From: Burkholderia pseudomultivorans
Lineage (GTDB): Bacteria; Pseudomonadota; Gammaproteobacteria; Burkholderiales; Burkholderiaceae
Assembly (NCBI RefSeq): GCF_001718415.1
Contig: NZ_CP013378.1
Location: 2,046,001 to 2,110,000, forward strand
Reading direction: 5' to 3'
DNA length: 64,000 bases
The notes below the pieces were generated by a model. That model was not told the DNA's origin and made no database searches. It saw nothing but the letters and a program-made list of their open reading frames with translations. Shown piece after piece: positions 52,774 through 62,836 of this stretch. The first letter of the stretch is position 1. Every line of letters starts with the position of its first letter. The position numbers and the translations under genes were made by a program.

Positions 52774-53421
52774 TCAAACTGTCAACAACCCCTTCTTCTC
52801 GATGAACGCGACGACTTCCGCGACGCCGTCGAGCGCCTTCAGATTCGTCATCACGTAAGGCCGCTCACCGCGCATCTTCCTCGTGTCGGACGCCATCACG
52901 TCGAGGTTCGCGCCGACCAGCGGTGCAAGATCGGTCTTGTTGATCACGAGCAGGTCCGACTTCGTGATGCCGGGCCCGCCCTTGCGCGGAATCTTTTCCC
53001 CACCCGCGACGTCGATCACGTAGATCGTCAGGTCCGACAACTCGGGGCTGAACGTCGCCGCGAGATTGTCGCCGCCCGATTCGATGAACACGATGTCGGC
53101 ATCGGGAAAGCGCGACAGCATCCGGTCGACGGCCTCGAGATTGATCGACGCATCCTCGCGGATCGCCGTGTGCGGGCAGCCGCCCGTCTCGACGCCCATG
53201 ATGCGTTCTTCTGGCAGCGCGCCGGCGACCGTCAGCAGGCGCTGGTCTTCCTTCGTATAGATGTCGTTGGTGATCGCGACGAGGTCGTACTTGTCGCGCA
53301 TCGCCTTGCACAGCATTTCGAGCAGCGTGGTCTTGCCGGAGCCGACGGGGCCGCCGATGCCGACGCGCAGCGGCGGCAGTTCCTTGGTGCGGCGGACGGG
53401 CGAGGAAGCAGGTGTGTTCAT
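52774..53421 (-). CDS. ureG: urease accessory GTPase UreG
   Basis: This encodes 215 residues. The P-loop [11 protein letters not shown] is near residues 21-31, the metal-binding Cys-Pro-His motif is in [15 protein letters not shown] near residue 77, and the G4 motif VINKTDLAP follows. UreG hydrolyses GTP to drive nickel insertion into apo-urease with UreD and UreF. The ATG at 53421 gives [11 protein letters not shown]. It is the last gene of the urease operon, 16 bases after ureF. Confidence 0.96.
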   Translation of the reverse strand: MNTPASSPVRRTKELPPLRVGIGGPVGSGKTTLLEMLCKAMRDKYDLVAITNDIYTKEDQRLLTVAGALPEERIMGVETGGCPHTAIREDASINLEAVDRMLSRFPDADIVFIESGGDNLAATFSPELSDLTIYVIDVAGGEKIPRKGGPGITKSDLLVINKTDLAPLVGANLDVMASDTRKMRGERPYVMTNLKALDGVAEVVAFIEKKGLLTV

Positions 53422-53437
53422 GGTCTGGCGTCGTAGT

Positions 53438-54118
53438 TCAGGAGCGGAACAACCGCGAATACTGGGTTTCGTGCCGCGCGGACAGGATGCCGAGCTGCGG
53501 CGCGAACGTGTTGACTGCATCGGCCGGTGTCGCGAGCGCGCGGCGCACGGCCGCGTCGATCGCGCCACGCAGCGCGACGATGATGCGCTGGCCAGCGAGC
53601 TGGCCGAGCGGCACGGCTTTCAGCGCGGCGGCCGTCTGGTTCTCGACCCAGCCGAATGCGTAGGCGGCGAGCACCGCATCGGCGCCGGCGTCGTGCGCGG
53701 CGGCCGCATAGGCGAACGCGGTCGGCAGCGCGATCGGCGACAGCGACGCGAGCGTCGCGCGACGCGCGGCGTCGCCCCATTCGAGCGACGCGCAGAGCTG
53801 CGCGAGCGACCAGCCCATCTGTTCGGTCTCGCGACGCAGTTCCGACGATTCGCGGCTCGCGACGAACCACGCGTTTTCCGTGGCGAGCGCAGGCGCGTCG
53901 TGCGCATGCCAGCGCGCGAGCTGGTGCGCGAGGAACGGCAGTTCGCCGTGCGCGAGCACGTCGGTCAGGCCGCTCGCGATCCAGTCGCGCGCGCTGTCCG
54001 CGTCGTGGATCAGGTTCGCGTCGAGCGCCGCTTCGAGACCCTGCGAATAGCTGAACGCGCCGATCGGCAGCGCCGGCGACGCGAGATGCAGCAGCGCGAC
54101 GAGTTCAGTGGTGGTCAT
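53438..54118 (-). CDS. ureF: urease accessory protein UreF
   Basis: This encodes 226 residues. The all-helical UreF family opening [21 protein letters not shown] is unmistakable, and the C-terminal [14 protein letters not shown] is typical. It bridges UreD and UreG in the nickel-loading complex and gates GTP hydrolysis. The start overlaps the end of ureE by 14 bases. Confidence 0.95.
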   Translation of the reverse strand: MTTTELVALLHLASPALPIGAFSYSQGLEAALDANLIHDADSARDWIASGLTDVLAHGELPFLAHQLARWHAHDAPALATENAWFVASRESSELRRETEQMGWSLAQLCASLEWGDAARRATLASLSPIALPTAFAYAAAAHDAGADAVLAAYAFGWVENQTAAALKAVPLGQLAGQRIIVALRGAIDAAVRRALATPADAVNTFAPQLGILSARHETQYSRLFRS

Positions 54119-54734
54119 GGCCGTGGCCGTGCGTGCAACCCGGACCATGTTGATGATCGTGATCGTGATCGTGATCGTGATCGTGATCGTGATCGTGCGA
54201 GTGCGAGTGCGAGTGCCCGTGGTGTTCGCCGAACACCTGCTGCGCGAGCGCGTAATCCTCCGCGAACGTCGCGTCGTGCCCGTGCTTGTGGCCGCCGCCG
54301 TACGCGCCGGCTTCCGGCTGGAACGGCGCGCTCGCTTCCTCGACCTGCGTGCCGAGCCGGCGCAGCATGTCGGCGAGCACGGGGTCGGCCTCGAGCTTCA
54401 GGTAGCCGTCGCCGATCTCGACCGGCGTGTGGCGGTTGCCGAGGTGATAGGCGGCGCGCATCAGCGTCAGCGGATCGGCCGCGCGCACCAGCAGCACGGT
54501 CTCGGGTGCCGCGGCGATGCGCACGAGCGCGCCGTCGTCGGCGACCAGCACGTCGCCGTCGCGCAGCACGGTGCCGCGCGGCAGCAGCACCGCGACGTCC
54601 TCGCCGGTGTCGAGCGTCGCCGCGAGGCGGCTCTTGCAGCGGGCGTCGTAGGCGAGCGTGAGCGTCGGCGCGCGCGCGACGAGCGACGCGGCGAGTTTCA
54701 CGTTCGGGGCGATGCGTTTGTCGAGGGTGCGCAT
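54105..54734 (-). CDS. ureE: urease nickel metallochaperone UreE
   Basis: This encodes 209 residues. The N-terminal peptide-binding and C-terminal metal-binding domains are followed by a His/Asp tail from about residue 172, with a stretch of alternating His-Asp and then [16 protein letters not shown]. UreE collects nickel and passes it to the UreDFG complex; His tails raise nickel capacity. The tail is encoded by a perfect hexamer repeat and is likely to vary in length. It lies 19 bases downstream of ureC. Confidence 0.94.
   Translation of the reverse strand: MRTLDKRIAPNVKLAASLVARAPTLTLAYDARCKSRLAATLDTGEDVAVLLPRGTVLRDGDVLVADDGALVRIAAAPETVLLVRAADPLTLMRAAYHLGNRHTPVEIGDGYLKLEADPVLADMLRRLGTQVEEASAPFQPEAGAYGGGHKHGHDATFAEDYALAQQVFGEHHGHSHSHSHDHDHDHDHDHDHDHQHGPGCTHGHGHDHH
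54155..54196. repeat. ureE: hexamer tandem repeat (GATCGT x 7) in ureE
   Basis: Seven perfect copies of GATCGT are followed by three copies of GCGAGT. On the minus strand they encode the alternating His-Asp run of the UreE tail. Repeats of six bases change length without shifting the frame, so the tail could expand or contract between strains. Confidence 0.95.
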
Positions 54735-54753
54735 GGAACAGGGAGCAAGAAAA

Positions 54754-56460
54754 TCAGAACAGGAAATAGCGCTGCGCCATCGGCAGCACCGACGCGGGTT
54801 CGCAGGTGAGCAGCTGGCCGTCGGCGATCACGTCGTAGGTTTCGGGATCGACGCTGATCGTCGGGCGCCACGCGTTGTGGATCATGTCGGCCTTCGTCAC
54901 GTGGCGGCAATTGCGCACCGGCACGATCCGCTTCGCGAGGCCGTAGCGTTCCGCAATGCCTGCGTCGGCCGCCATCTGCGACACGAAGGTCAGCGACGTG
55001 CGCGCGAGCGCGCCGCCGCGCGTGGCGAACATCTCGCGGTAATGAACCGGCTGCGGCGTCGGGATCGACCCGTTCGGATCGCCCATCTGCGCGACCGCGA
55101 TCATCCCGCCCTTCAGGATCATCGACGGCTTGATGCCGAAGAACGCCGGTTCCCACAGCACGAGGTCGGCCCACTTGCCGGGCTCGATCGAGCCGACTTC
55201 GTGCGCGATGCCGTGCGTGATCGCCGGGTTGATCGTGTATTTCGCGACGTAGCGCTTCGCGCGGAAGTTGTCGTTGCGCGCCGTGTCTTCCGGCAGCGCG
55301 CCGCGCTGCACCTTCATCTTGTGCGCGGTCTGCCAGGTGCGGATGATCACTTCGCCGACGCGGCCCATCGCCTGCGAATCGGACGACAGCATCGACAGCG
55401 CGCCGAGATCGTGCAGGATGTCCTCGGCCGCGATCGTCTCGCGGCGGATCCGCGATTCGGCGAACGCGAGATCCTCGGCGATCGACGGATCGAGGTGATG
55501 GCACACCATCAGCATGTCGAGGTGTTCTTCGAGCGTGTTGATCGTGTAGGGGCGCGTCGGATTGGTCGACGACGGCAGCACGTTCGCCTCGCCGCACACC
55601 TTCAGGATGTCGGGCGCATGGCCACCGCCTGCGCCTTCGGTGTGGTACGTGTGGATCGTGCGGCCCTTGAACGCGGCGACCGTCGATTCGACGAAGCCGG
55701 CTTCGTTCAGCGTGTCGGTGTGGATCGCGACCTGCGTGTCGGTGTCGTCCGCGACCGACAGGCAGTTGTCGATCGCGGCGGGCGTCGTGCCCCAGTCCTC
55801 GTGCAGCTTCAGCCCGATCGCGCCGGCCGCGATCTGCTCGACGAGCGGCTGTGGCAGGCTCGCGTTGCCCTTGCCGAGAAAGCCGAGATTGATCGGCCAG
55901 CCGTCGGCGGCCTGCAGCATGCGCTCCATGTGCCACGGGCCCGGCGTGCAGGTCGTCGCGTTGGTGCCGGTGGCCGGCCCGGTGCCGCCGCCGAGCATCG
56001 TCGTGACGCCCGACGCGAGCGCCTCGTCGATCTGCTGCGGGCTGATGAAGTGGATATGCGTGTCGATGCCGCCCGCGGTCACGATCAGGCCTTCGCCGGC
56101 GATCACCTCGGTCGCCGCGCCGATCGCGATCGTCACGCCGGGCTGGATGTCGGGATTGCCGGCCTTGCCGATCGCGGCGATGCGGCCGTTCTTGATCGCG
56201 ATGTCGGCCTTCACGATGCCCCAGTGATCGAGGATCACCGCGTTCGTGACGATCGTGTCGGGCACGTCGGCGGCCACGCGCTGCGACTGGCCCATGCCGT
56301 CGCGGATCACTTTCCCGCCGCCGAATTTCACTTCCTCGCCGTAGGTCGTGTAGTCGCGTTCGATCTCGATCAGCAGTTCGGTATCGGCGAGGCGGACGCG
56401 GTCGCCCGTCGTCGGCCCGAACATCTCCGCGTACGCGCGGCGGCTCAAGCGTAGTGTCAT
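54754..56460 (-). CDS. ureC: urease subunit alpha
   Basis: This encodes 568 residues and is the catalytic urease subunit. It carries the nickel ligands HIHF near residue 137, the carbamylated Lys in [11 protein letters not shown] near 217, the flap and active site with MVCHHLD near 320, and the final [12 protein letters not shown] tail. It hydrolyses urea to ammonia and carbamate. It is 35 bases after ureB in the operon. Confidence 0.98.
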   Translation of the reverse strand: MTLRLSRRAYAEMFGPTTGDRVRLADTELLIEIERDYTTYGEEVKFGGGKVIRDGMGQSQRVAADVPDTIVTNAVILDHWGIVKADIAIKNGRIAAIGKAGNPDIQPGVTIAIGAATEVIAGEGLIVTAGGIDTHIHFISPQQIDEALASGVTTMLGGGTGPATGTNATTCTPGPWHMERMLQAADGWPINLGFLGKGNASLPQPLVEQIAAGAIGLKLHEDWGTTPAAIDNCLSVADDTDTQVAIHTDTLNEAGFVESTVAAFKGRTIHTYHTEGAGGGHAPDILKVCGEANVLPSSTNPTRPYTINTLEEHLDMLMVCHHLDPSIAEDLAFAESRIRRETIAAEDILHDLGALSMLSSDSQAMGRVGEVIIRTWQTAHKMKVQRGALPEDTARNDNFRAKRYVAKYTINPAITHGIAHEVGSIEPGKWADLVLWEPAFFGIKPSMILKGGMIAVAQMGDPNGSIPTPQPVHYREMFATRGGALARTSLTFVSQMAADAGIAERYGLAKRIVPVRNCRHVTKADMIHNAWRPTISVDPETYDVIADGQLLTCEPASVLPMAQRYFLF

Positions 56461-56495
56461 GTCGTGCTGTTCCTGAAGAGGAGGGCCGGCCGCGC

Positions 56496-56801
56496 TCAGA
56501 GCGGCCCCATCACCTTGCCCTGAAAACCGTAGACGGCGCGGTCGCCCGCCAGCGCGACGAGCTCGACGGTGCGCGTCTGGCCCGGCTCGAAGCGCACGGC
56601 CGTGCCGGCCGCGATGTTGAGCCGGAAGCCGCGCGCGGCCGCGCGATCGAACGACAGCGCGTCGTTGACCTCGAAGAAGTGATAGTGCGAGCCGACCTGC
56701 ACGGGCCGGTCGCCGGTGTTCGCGACGACGAGCGAGAGCGTCGCGCGGCCCGCGTTCAGTTCGTGCTCGCCGTCGTCGGTGAGGATTTCGCCGGGGATCA
56801 T
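56496..56801 (-). CDS. ureB: urease subunit beta
   Basis: This encodes 101 residues, the normal size of a separate beta subunit. The start [19 protein letters not shown] and the motif [18 protein letters not shown] are diagnostic. It packs against UreA and UreC in the trimeric urease unit. It starts 10 bases after the ureA stop. Confidence 0.97.
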   Translation of the reverse strand: MIPGEILTDDGEHELNAGRATLSLVVANTGDRPVQVGSHYHFFEVNDALSFDRAAARGFRLNIAAGTAVRFEPGQTRTVELVALAGDRAVYGFQGKVMGPL

Positions 56802-56811
56802 GCGCGGTGCC

Positions 56812-57114
56812 TTACGGAATCGGGTGATGGACGGTGACGAGCTTCGTGCCGTCGGGGAAGGTCGCTTCGACCTGGATGTCGGGGATCATTTCCGGCACGC
56901 CGTCCATCACGTCGTCGCGCGTGAGCAGCGTCGTGCCGTAGTGCATCACTTCGGCGACGGTCTTGCCGTCGCGTGCGGCTTCCATCAGCGCGGCGGTGAT
57001 GAAGGCGACCGCTTCCGGATAGTTGAGCTTCAGCCCGCGTGCACGGCGGCGCTCGGCCAGCAGTGCCGCCGTGAAGATCAGCAGCTTGTCTTTTTCTCGG
57101 GGAGTCAGTTTCAT
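56812..57114 (-). CDS. ureA: urease subunit gamma
   Basis: This encodes 100 residues. The start [23 protein letters not shown] and the later [19 protein letters not shown] are conserved in UreA. It is the first structural gene, separated from ureD by 225 bases. That gap is long for an operon and could hold an internal promoter, although I could not identify one. Confidence 0.97.
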
Positions 57115-57339
57115 GAAGGCAAACGTTCAGGAAAACGTAATGCTCGTGCGGTGCACGGCAGTGTCGTGCGAAAACGCGGCTCATCGTAGCACTGCGTCGT
57201 TTTGCGTGCGCCGTGTATCGAAGCTGTAAGGAGCAAGGCCCGTGCCATGCGGGTGCAACGCGGCACGATGCGCGTTCGTGGTGCGGGCTGCCGGCGGGCG
57301 GTGCGGTGTCGGGGCGCGCGCTGCGCCAAACTGGTGCGC

Positions 57340-58215
57340 TCAGGTCTGCCAGAGTCGCAGCGGCCGTGCGGCAACGCCGTGCACGATCGGACGCAGATGC
57401 AGCCAGCAGTCGATGAAGTGGCGCTGCAGCGTTTCCATCGACGCGGCGAGCGCGCGCACGACCAGCACGCCGGGCGTCACGCAGGTCGCGCCCGCGCGCA
57501 GCGTGTCGTCGAACGGCATCCGTTCGGCGAGCGCTTCGGCGAGCGCGGCGTCGCAGGCGGCGCCGGCCGCCCACAGCGTGCCGTACACCGGGAAGCCGGC
57601 GAGGCCTTGCGGCGACAGACGCAGCGGATCGTGCGCGTCGAGTCGCGCGCGCTCGGTCCACAGCGGCCGGCCGTCGGCGTCGACGAAGGCCGATGTCGAC
57701 ACGAGGCGGCCGGCCGACCATGTCTCGCCGGCTGCCTGCCGGCCGAGCTGCGTCGCATCCCAGCCGATCGCGCTCGCGCCCGCGCCGAGCGTCAGCGTGA
57801 AGTCGAGCGACGCATGCGCAGCGTCGAACAGCAGGTTGTTCTGCGGCAGCCAGTCGAGCTTCGCGCCCGCGCCGACCGCGATCGCGATGCGCTGCATGGC
57901 GTCCAGGCCGTTCGACTTGTACCACTTGGTCGCGCCGGGCGTCGTCAGCACCGCGTGCGCGGCGTCGCCGAGCGCGATGTCGATGTCGAGCTGGTCGCCG
58001 CCGGCGACGCCGCCCGGCGGATGGACGATCACCGCATGGCAGATCGCATCGCCTTCCGGGTACAGCGGGCGCTGCACGCGCAGCGGGCCGTCGTGCAGCC
58101 GGTGAACGAGCGTGGTGCGCGCGCCGTGCCGCTCGAAGCCGAGTTCGAGGCGGCCGCGCCACGATTTGGCGACGGCGGGGCGGGACAGCGTGGTGTGCGG
58201 ATCGGAGGCGGACAT
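57340..58215 (-). CDS. ureD: urease accessory protein UreD
   Basis: This encodes 291 residues. The UreD/UreH family region is seen in [37 protein letters not shown] and [13 protein letters not shown]. It binds apo-urease and channels nickel from UreG to the active site. The start MSASDPHTT was preferred over a longer frame that begins near 58284 with less typical sequence. It is 79 bases downstream of urtE, joining the transporter and enzyme genes into one transcriptional unit. Confidence 0.94.
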   Translation of the reverse strand: MSASDPHTTLSRPAVAKSWRGRLELGFERHGARTTLVHRLHDGPLRVQRPLYPEGDAICHAVIVHPPGGVAGGDQLDIDIALGDAAHAVLTTPGATKWYKSNGLDAMQRIAIAVGAGAKLDWLPQNNLLFDAAHASLDFTLTLGAGASAIGWDATQLGRQAAGETWSAGRLVSTSAFVDADGRPLWTERARLDAHDPLRLSPQGLAGFPVYGTLWAAGAACDAALAEALAERMPFDDTLRAGATCVTPGVLVVRALAASMETLQRHFIDCWLHLRPIVHGVAARPLRLWQT

Positions 58216-58294
58216 CGGTCGGAATCGGGAAGCACGAAGCGTGGATGCTACAAGAACATCGACCGATGCGTGTACGGCGTGCACGGCGGCACCG

Positions 58295-58987
58295 CTACAC
58301 CGCGATCAATTCCCGCACGCCGCTGGCTTCCATGTCGCGCGCATCGCCGCCCGCGACGATTTCGCCGCGGCTCATCACCCAGTAGCGATCGGCGATCGAC
58401 TGCGCGAACTCGTAATACTGCTCGACGAGCAGCACGGTCATCTTCGATTCGTCGACGAGCTGGCGCAGCGTGCGGCCGATGTCCTGGATGATCGACGGCT
58501 GGATGCCCTCGGTCGGTTCGTCGAGGATCAGCAACTGCGGTTCGCTCATCAGCGCGCGGCCGATCGCGAGCTGCTGCTGCTGGCCGCCCGACAGATCGCC
58601 GCCGCGCCGTGCGCGCATGTCCTTGAGCACCGGGAATAGATCGTAGATGCGATCGGGCACCTTCGACGGCGCTTTGCGGCTCGCCGCGCCGACCAGCAGG
58701 TTTTCCTCGACGGTCAGTCGCGGAAAGATGTCGCGGCCCTGCGGAACGTACGCGAGCCCGGCCGCGACGCGCGCGTACGGCGGCAGCGTGCCGAGCGGCG
58801 TGCCGCGCCAGGACACCGTGCCGCTCTTCGCGGCGACGACGCCCATCAGACAGCGCAGCAGCGTCGTCTTGCCGACGCCGTTGCGGCCGAGCAGCACGGT
58901 CAGCCTGCCGTCGTCGGCCGCGAGCGTCACGTCGCGCAGGATATGGCTGCCGCCGTAGTACTGGTTCAGCGCTTCGATCTTCAGCAT
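58295..58987 (-). CDS. urtE: urea ABC transporter ATP-binding protein UrtE
   Basis: This encodes 230 residues. It is a LivF-type ATPase: Walker [10 protein letters not shown] near residues 33-41, [16 protein letters not shown], signature [12 protein letters not shown] near 134, and Walker [15 protein letters not shown]. With UrtD it energises urea import. The N-terminus [17 protein letters not shown] is typical of UrtE. The start is four bases after the urtD stop. Confidence 0.96.
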   Translation of the reverse strand: MLKIEALNQYYGGSHILRDVTLAADDGRLTVLLGRNGVGKTTLLRCLMGVVAAKSGTVSWRGTPLGTLPPYARVAAGLAYVPQGRDIFPRLTVEENLLVGAASRKAPSKVPDRIYDLFPVLKDMRARRGGDLSGGQQQQLAIGRALMSEPQLLILDEPTEGIQPSIIQDIGRTLRQLVDESKMTVLLVEQYYEFAQSIADRYWVMSRGEIVAGGDARDMEASGVRELIAV

Positions 58988-58991
58988 CGCA

Positions 58992-59849
58992 TCATCTTCC
59001 GAGGTAGGACTCGATCACCGCGTCGTCGCGCTTGACCTGATCGAGCGTGCCCTGCGCGAGCACCGCGCCTTCGGCCATCACCGTCACGCGGCCGGTGTCG
59101 CCCGCGAGCGCCGCGACGAATTCCATGTCGTGCTCGACGACCATCATCGAGCAGGTGCCGCGCAGCGTGTTCAGCAGTTCCGCGAGTTCCATCGTCTCGT
59201 GGTCGGTCATGCCGGCCGCCGGTTCGTCGAGCAGCAGCAGCGCGGGGCGCTGCATCAGGAGCATGCCGATCTCGAGCCGCTGCTTCTGGCCGTGCGACAG
59301 TTCGCCGGCAAGGCGGAACGCATGCGCTTCGAGACCGATCAGCGCGAGCGTTTCCTCGATCTTCGCCTGTGCGGTGCGATCGAGCCGTGCGCGCAGCGAC
59401 GCGAGCCAGCCCTTGTCGGCCTGCATCGCCAGCTCGAGGTTCTCCCATACCGGATGCTGCTCGAACACGGTCGGCTTCTGGAACTTGCGGCCGACGCCCG
59501 CACGCGCGATCTCGGGCTCGTTCATCCGCGCGAGATCGAGCGTCTGGCCGAGAAACACCTTGCCCGTGTCGGGGCGCGTCTTGCCGGTGATCACGTCCAT
59601 CATCGTCGTCTTGCCGGCGCCGTTCGGGCCGATCACGCAGCGCAGCTCGCCCGCGTCGATCGCGAGCGACAGCTTGTTCAGCGCGCGAAAGCCGTCGAAG
59701 CTGACCTCGATGTCCTCGAGGTAGAGAATCGTGCCGTGTGACGTGTCGATGCCGGGCGGCGCGACGCGGCCCATCGACGCGGTGCCGCTGACGGCGAGCA
59801 GTTCGTCCTCGGGCGGCGGCGTGAATTGATAGAGCGCGGTGCCGTTCAT
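58992..59849 (-). CDS. urtD: urea ABC transporter ATP-binding protein UrtD
   Basis: This encodes 285 residues. It is a LivG-type ATPase: Walker A GPNGAGKTT near residue 73, signature LSHGQKQRLEIG near 190, and Walker B LLLLDEPAAGMTD. About 35 residues precede the domain (MNGTALYQFTPPPEDE), somewhat longer than usual. The ATG at 59849 overlaps the urtC stop by four bases. It is the partner ATPase of UrtE. Confidence 0.96.
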   Translation of the reverse strand: MNGTALYQFTPPPEDELLAVSGTASMGRVAPPGIDTSHGTILYLEDIEVSFDGFRALNKLSLAIDAGELRCVIGPNGAGKTTMMDVITGKTRPDTGKVFLGQTLDLARMNEPEIARAGVGRKFQKPTVFEQHPVWENLELAMQADKGWLASLRARLDRTAQAKIEETLALIGLEAHAFRLAGELSHGQKQRLEIGMLLMQRPALLLLDEPAAGMTDHETMELAELLNTLRGTCSMMVVEHDMEFVAALAGDTGRVTVMAEGAVLAQGTLDQVKRDDAVIESYLGR

Positions 59850-61030
59850 GCGCGTTTCCCCTTCGCGAGCGCGGTTTCGACGAGGCCGACGATGCCGCGC
59901 GGCAGCAGCAGCGGTACGAGCACGAAGATCAGGCCGAGGAAGAACAGCCAGTATTCGGCGAAGTAAGCGGTAAACAGGCTCTTTGCGCCGTTCACCGCGA
60001 ATGCGCCGACGATCGGGCCGATCAGCGTGCCGCGCCCGCCGACCGCGACCCAGATCGCCATCTCGATCGAGTTGCCGGGCGACATCTCGCCGGGATTGAT
60101 GATGCCGACCTGCGGCACGTACAGCGCGCCCGCGATCCCGCACAGCACGGCCGACGCGGTCCACACGAACAGCTTGTAGGCGAGCGGGCTGTAGCCGAGG
60201 AACATCAGCCGCGTCTCGCCGTCGCGCACCGCGGTCACGACGCGCCCGAGCTTGCTCGCGACGATCGCGCGCGCGGCGACGAACGCGAGCACGAGCGTCG
60301 CGAACGTCAGCAGGAACAGCACGGTGCGCGTGCCGGGCGACGTGATCGGGAAGCCCGCGATCCGCTTGAAGTCGGTGAAGCCGTTGTTGCCGCCGAAGCC
60401 CGTCTCGTTGCGATAGAACAGCAGCATCGCGGCGAACGTCATCGCCTGCGTGATGATCGACAGGTACACGCCCTTCACGCGCGAGCGAAACGTGAAGAAG
60501 CCGAACACCCATGCGAGCACGGCCGGCACGACCACCACCAGCAGCAGCGCGACCGCCAGATGCTGCGTGCCGCTCCAGTACCACGGCAGCTGATGCCAGT
60601 CGAGGAACACCATGAAATCGGGCAGGTCGCTGCCGTACTTGCCGTCGCGGCCGATCTCGCGCATCAGGTACATGCCGATCGCGTAGCCGCCGAGCGCGAA
60701 GAACAGGCCGTGGCCGAGGCTCAGAATGCCGCAGTAGCCCCACACGAGATCGAGCGCGAGCGCGGCGATCGCGTAGCACATCAGCTTGCCGCCGAGCGTC
60801 ATCGCGTAGGCGGACAGATGAAACGCGCTCGACTCGGGTGCGACGAGCGCCGCCAGCGGCACGCCGATCCCGATCGCGATGCACAGCGCGACGAGCGCAA
60901 GCCACGCACGGCGCGACAGCAGCGCGGGACGCGGCGGCAGGCCGAGCGCGAATTCGGTCGTATTGCGCGCGGCGGACGGGGAGGGCGGCGAGGCCGCGCG
61001 ATTCGACAGCGTGTTCGTGAAGGAAGTCAT
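59846..61030 (-). CDS. urtC: urea ABC transporter permease UrtC
   Basis: This encodes 394 residues with about ten membrane spans. It is a LivM-type permease with the family features WGYCGILSLGHGLFFALGGYA and FRSRVKGVYLSIITQA, the latter being the ATPase-coupling loop. A Ser/Pro-rich N-terminal tail of about 40 residues precedes the first helix. It forms the inner-membrane channel with UrtB. It is 72 bases downstream of urtB. Confidence 0.95.
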   Translation of the reverse strand: MTSFTNTLSNRAASPPSPSAARNTTEFALGLPPRPALLSRRAWLALVALCIAIGIGVPLAALVAPESSAFHLSAYAMTLGGKLMCYAIAALALDLVWGYCGILSLGHGLFFALGGYAIGMYLMREIGRDGKYGSDLPDFMVFLDWHQLPWYWSGTQHLAVALLLVVVVPAVLAWVFGFFTFRSRVKGVYLSIITQAMTFAAMLLFYRNETGFGGNNGFTDFKRIAGFPITSPGTRTVLFLLTFATLVLAFVAARAIVASKLGRVVTAVRDGETRLMFLGYSPLAYKLFVWTASAVLCGIAGALYVPQVGIINPGEMSPGNSIEMAIWVAVGGRGTLIGPIVGAFAVNGAKSLFTAYFAEYWLFFLGLIFVLVPLLLPRGIVGLVETALAKGKRA

Positions 61031-61102
61031 GCCGGCGCTCCGTGACGGGCTGTTGCGACGCCGCGCCCCGGGGCGCGGCTCGTGCGTGCGGGTTGGGTCA
61101 TG

Positions 61103-62722
61103 TCAGGCCTCCGCGCTGCGTCCCTTCAGCGCGAACATGCCCTGCGGACGTTTCTGGATGAACAGCACGATCATCACGAGCACCGCGATCTTCGCGAGCA
61201 CGGCGCCCCAGAACGGCTCGATCGCCTTGCTGACGAGGCCGAGCCCGAAGCCGCCGAGCACGGTGCCCGCGATCTGCCCGACGCCGCCGAGCACGACCGC
61301 CATGAACGAGTCGATGATGTAGTTCTGGCCGAGGTCGGGGCCGACGTTGCCGATCTGCGACAGCGCGCAGCCGCCGAGGCCCGCGATGCCCGCGCCGAAC
61401 GCGAACGCATAGGCATCGACGCGCGCGGTTTTCACGCCGACGCACGCGGCCATCCGGCGGTTCTGCGTGACCGCGCGCACGAACAGCCCGAGCCGCGTCT
61501 TCGTCAGCACGGCCCATGCGACGAACACGACCGCGAGCGCGAATGCGAGGATCGCGAGGCGGTTGTACGGCAGGATCAGGTTCTGCATCACGGCGACGCC
61601 GCCGCTCATCCACGACGGATTCACGACCTGCACGTTCTGCGCGCCGAACAGCATGCGCGTCGCCTGGATCAGGATCAGGCTCACGCCGAAGGTCGCGAGC
61701 AGCGTCTCGAGCGGGCGGCCGTACAGGTGCCGCAGCACGAGCCGTTCGAGCACGATGCCGACCAGCGCGGCCGCCGCGAACGACGCCGGCACCGCGACGA
61801 GCGGATACCAGTCGAACGCGGCCGGCGCGTAGCGCTGGATCAGCGTCTGCACGACGTAGGTCGCGTACGCGCCGATCATCAGGAATTCGCCGTGCGCCAT
61901 GTTGATCACGCCGATCAGCCCGTAGGTGATCGCGAGACCGAGCGCCGCGAGCAGCAGCACGCTGCCGAGCGACAGGCCGGCGAACAGCGTGCCGGCGATC
62001 TCGCCGCGCCGTTGCAGCGCGTGCAGCGCATCGAGCCCTTGCTGCGCGGCGTCGCGCACGCGTGCGTCGGGCTCGGCGAAGCTGCCGTCCGCGTTCTTCG
62101 CGACGAGCGGGCGCAGCGGCTCGATCATGTCGAGGTCGCGCCGCGCGGCGACGATCTGCACGGCTTCGAGGCGCTTCGCGGGATCGGCGTCGTGCAGCGC
62201 GGCGATCGCCCACAGCGCGTCCAGTCGGCGCTTCAACGCGGGATCGGTTTCCTTTGCGCGGGCGCGATCGATCATCGGCTTCAGTGCGGGATCGGGCGAT
62301 TTCAGCAGCGCGTCGATCGCGTCGCGCCGCGTCGCGACGTCGGGCGACGCGAGCGCGAGGCCCGACAGCGCGCCGGCGATCTTCGTGCGCAGCAGGTTGT
62401 TCAGCATCACCGGCTGTGCGTCGCCCGCGGGCGTCGCGGCCTGCGTGAGCGCATCGTGTGCGGTGTCGCCGGTCTGGATCAGCAGGCGGCCGTCGCCGGT
62501 CGCGAGCGCGTCGCCCGTCGACAACGCGTTGAGCAGCGCGACGGCGCGCGGGTCGGGATCGGCGGCGAGCCGCTCGACCGCGGCCGTCTTTGCGTCGAAG
62601 TCGTCGCCGGCGAGCGCGGCGGTGTCGGCGGCCGTCAGCGCGAACGCGGCGCGCGGCAGGCTGCCCGCAAGGGCGGCACACGCGACGATCGCGACGGCAA
62701 TTCGGCGTAGGCGTGTAGGCAT
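61103..62722 (-). CDS. urtB: urea ABC transporter permease UrtB
   Basis: This encodes 539 residues. A signal-like N-terminus (IAVAIVACAALAGSLPRAAFA) and a periplasmic helical domain of about 200 residues precede the LivH-type permease, with about eight membrane spans, starting near residue 240. Such extended UrtB proteins are normal for beta-proteobacteria. GLSLGSVLLLAALGLAITYG and GVINMAHGEFLMIGAY mark the permease start. The start MPTRLRRIA was chosen; an ATG three codons upstream is also possible. Confidence 0.95.
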   Translation of the reverse strand: MPTRLRRIAVAIVACAALAGSLPRAAFALTAADTAALAGDDFDAKTAAVERLAADPDPRAVALLNALSTGDALATGDGRLLIQTGDTAHDALTQAATPAGDAQPVMLNNLLRTKIAGALSGLALASPDVATRRDAIDALLKSPDPALKPMIDRARAKETDPALKRRLDALWAIAALHDADPAKRLEAVQIVAARRDLDMIEPLRPLVAKNADGSFAEPDARVRDAAQQGLDALHALQRRGEIAGTLFAGLSLGSVLLLAALGLAITYGLIGVINMAHGEFLMIGAYATYVVQTLIQRYAPAAFDWYPLVAVPASFAAAALVGIVLERLVLRHLYGRPLETLLATFGVSLILIQATRMLFGAQNVQVVNPSWMSGGVAVMQNLILPYNRLAILAFALAVVFVAWAVLTKTRLGLFVRAVTQNRRMAACVGVKTARVDAYAFAFGAGIAGLGGCALSQIGNVGPDLGQNYIIDSFMAVVLGGVGQIAGTVLGGFGLGLVSKAIEPFWGAVLAKIAVLVMIVLFIQKRPQGMFALKGRSAEA

Positions 62723-62836
62723 GAAGGGCATCCGGTCAGGCGTGGGAAAGCGAACTCGTGCGGCGGCGGGGCGGCATCGGCGATGCACGGCGCGATGCCC
62801 GGCGCGCCGCGCACGCGCGCGACGCGCCGCATCGCG

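Noticed and set aside
54153..54218. Short tandem repeats considered as a CRISPR-like array
   Set aside because: The units are six bases, uninterrupted, and encode the UreE His-Asp tail; there are no spacers.
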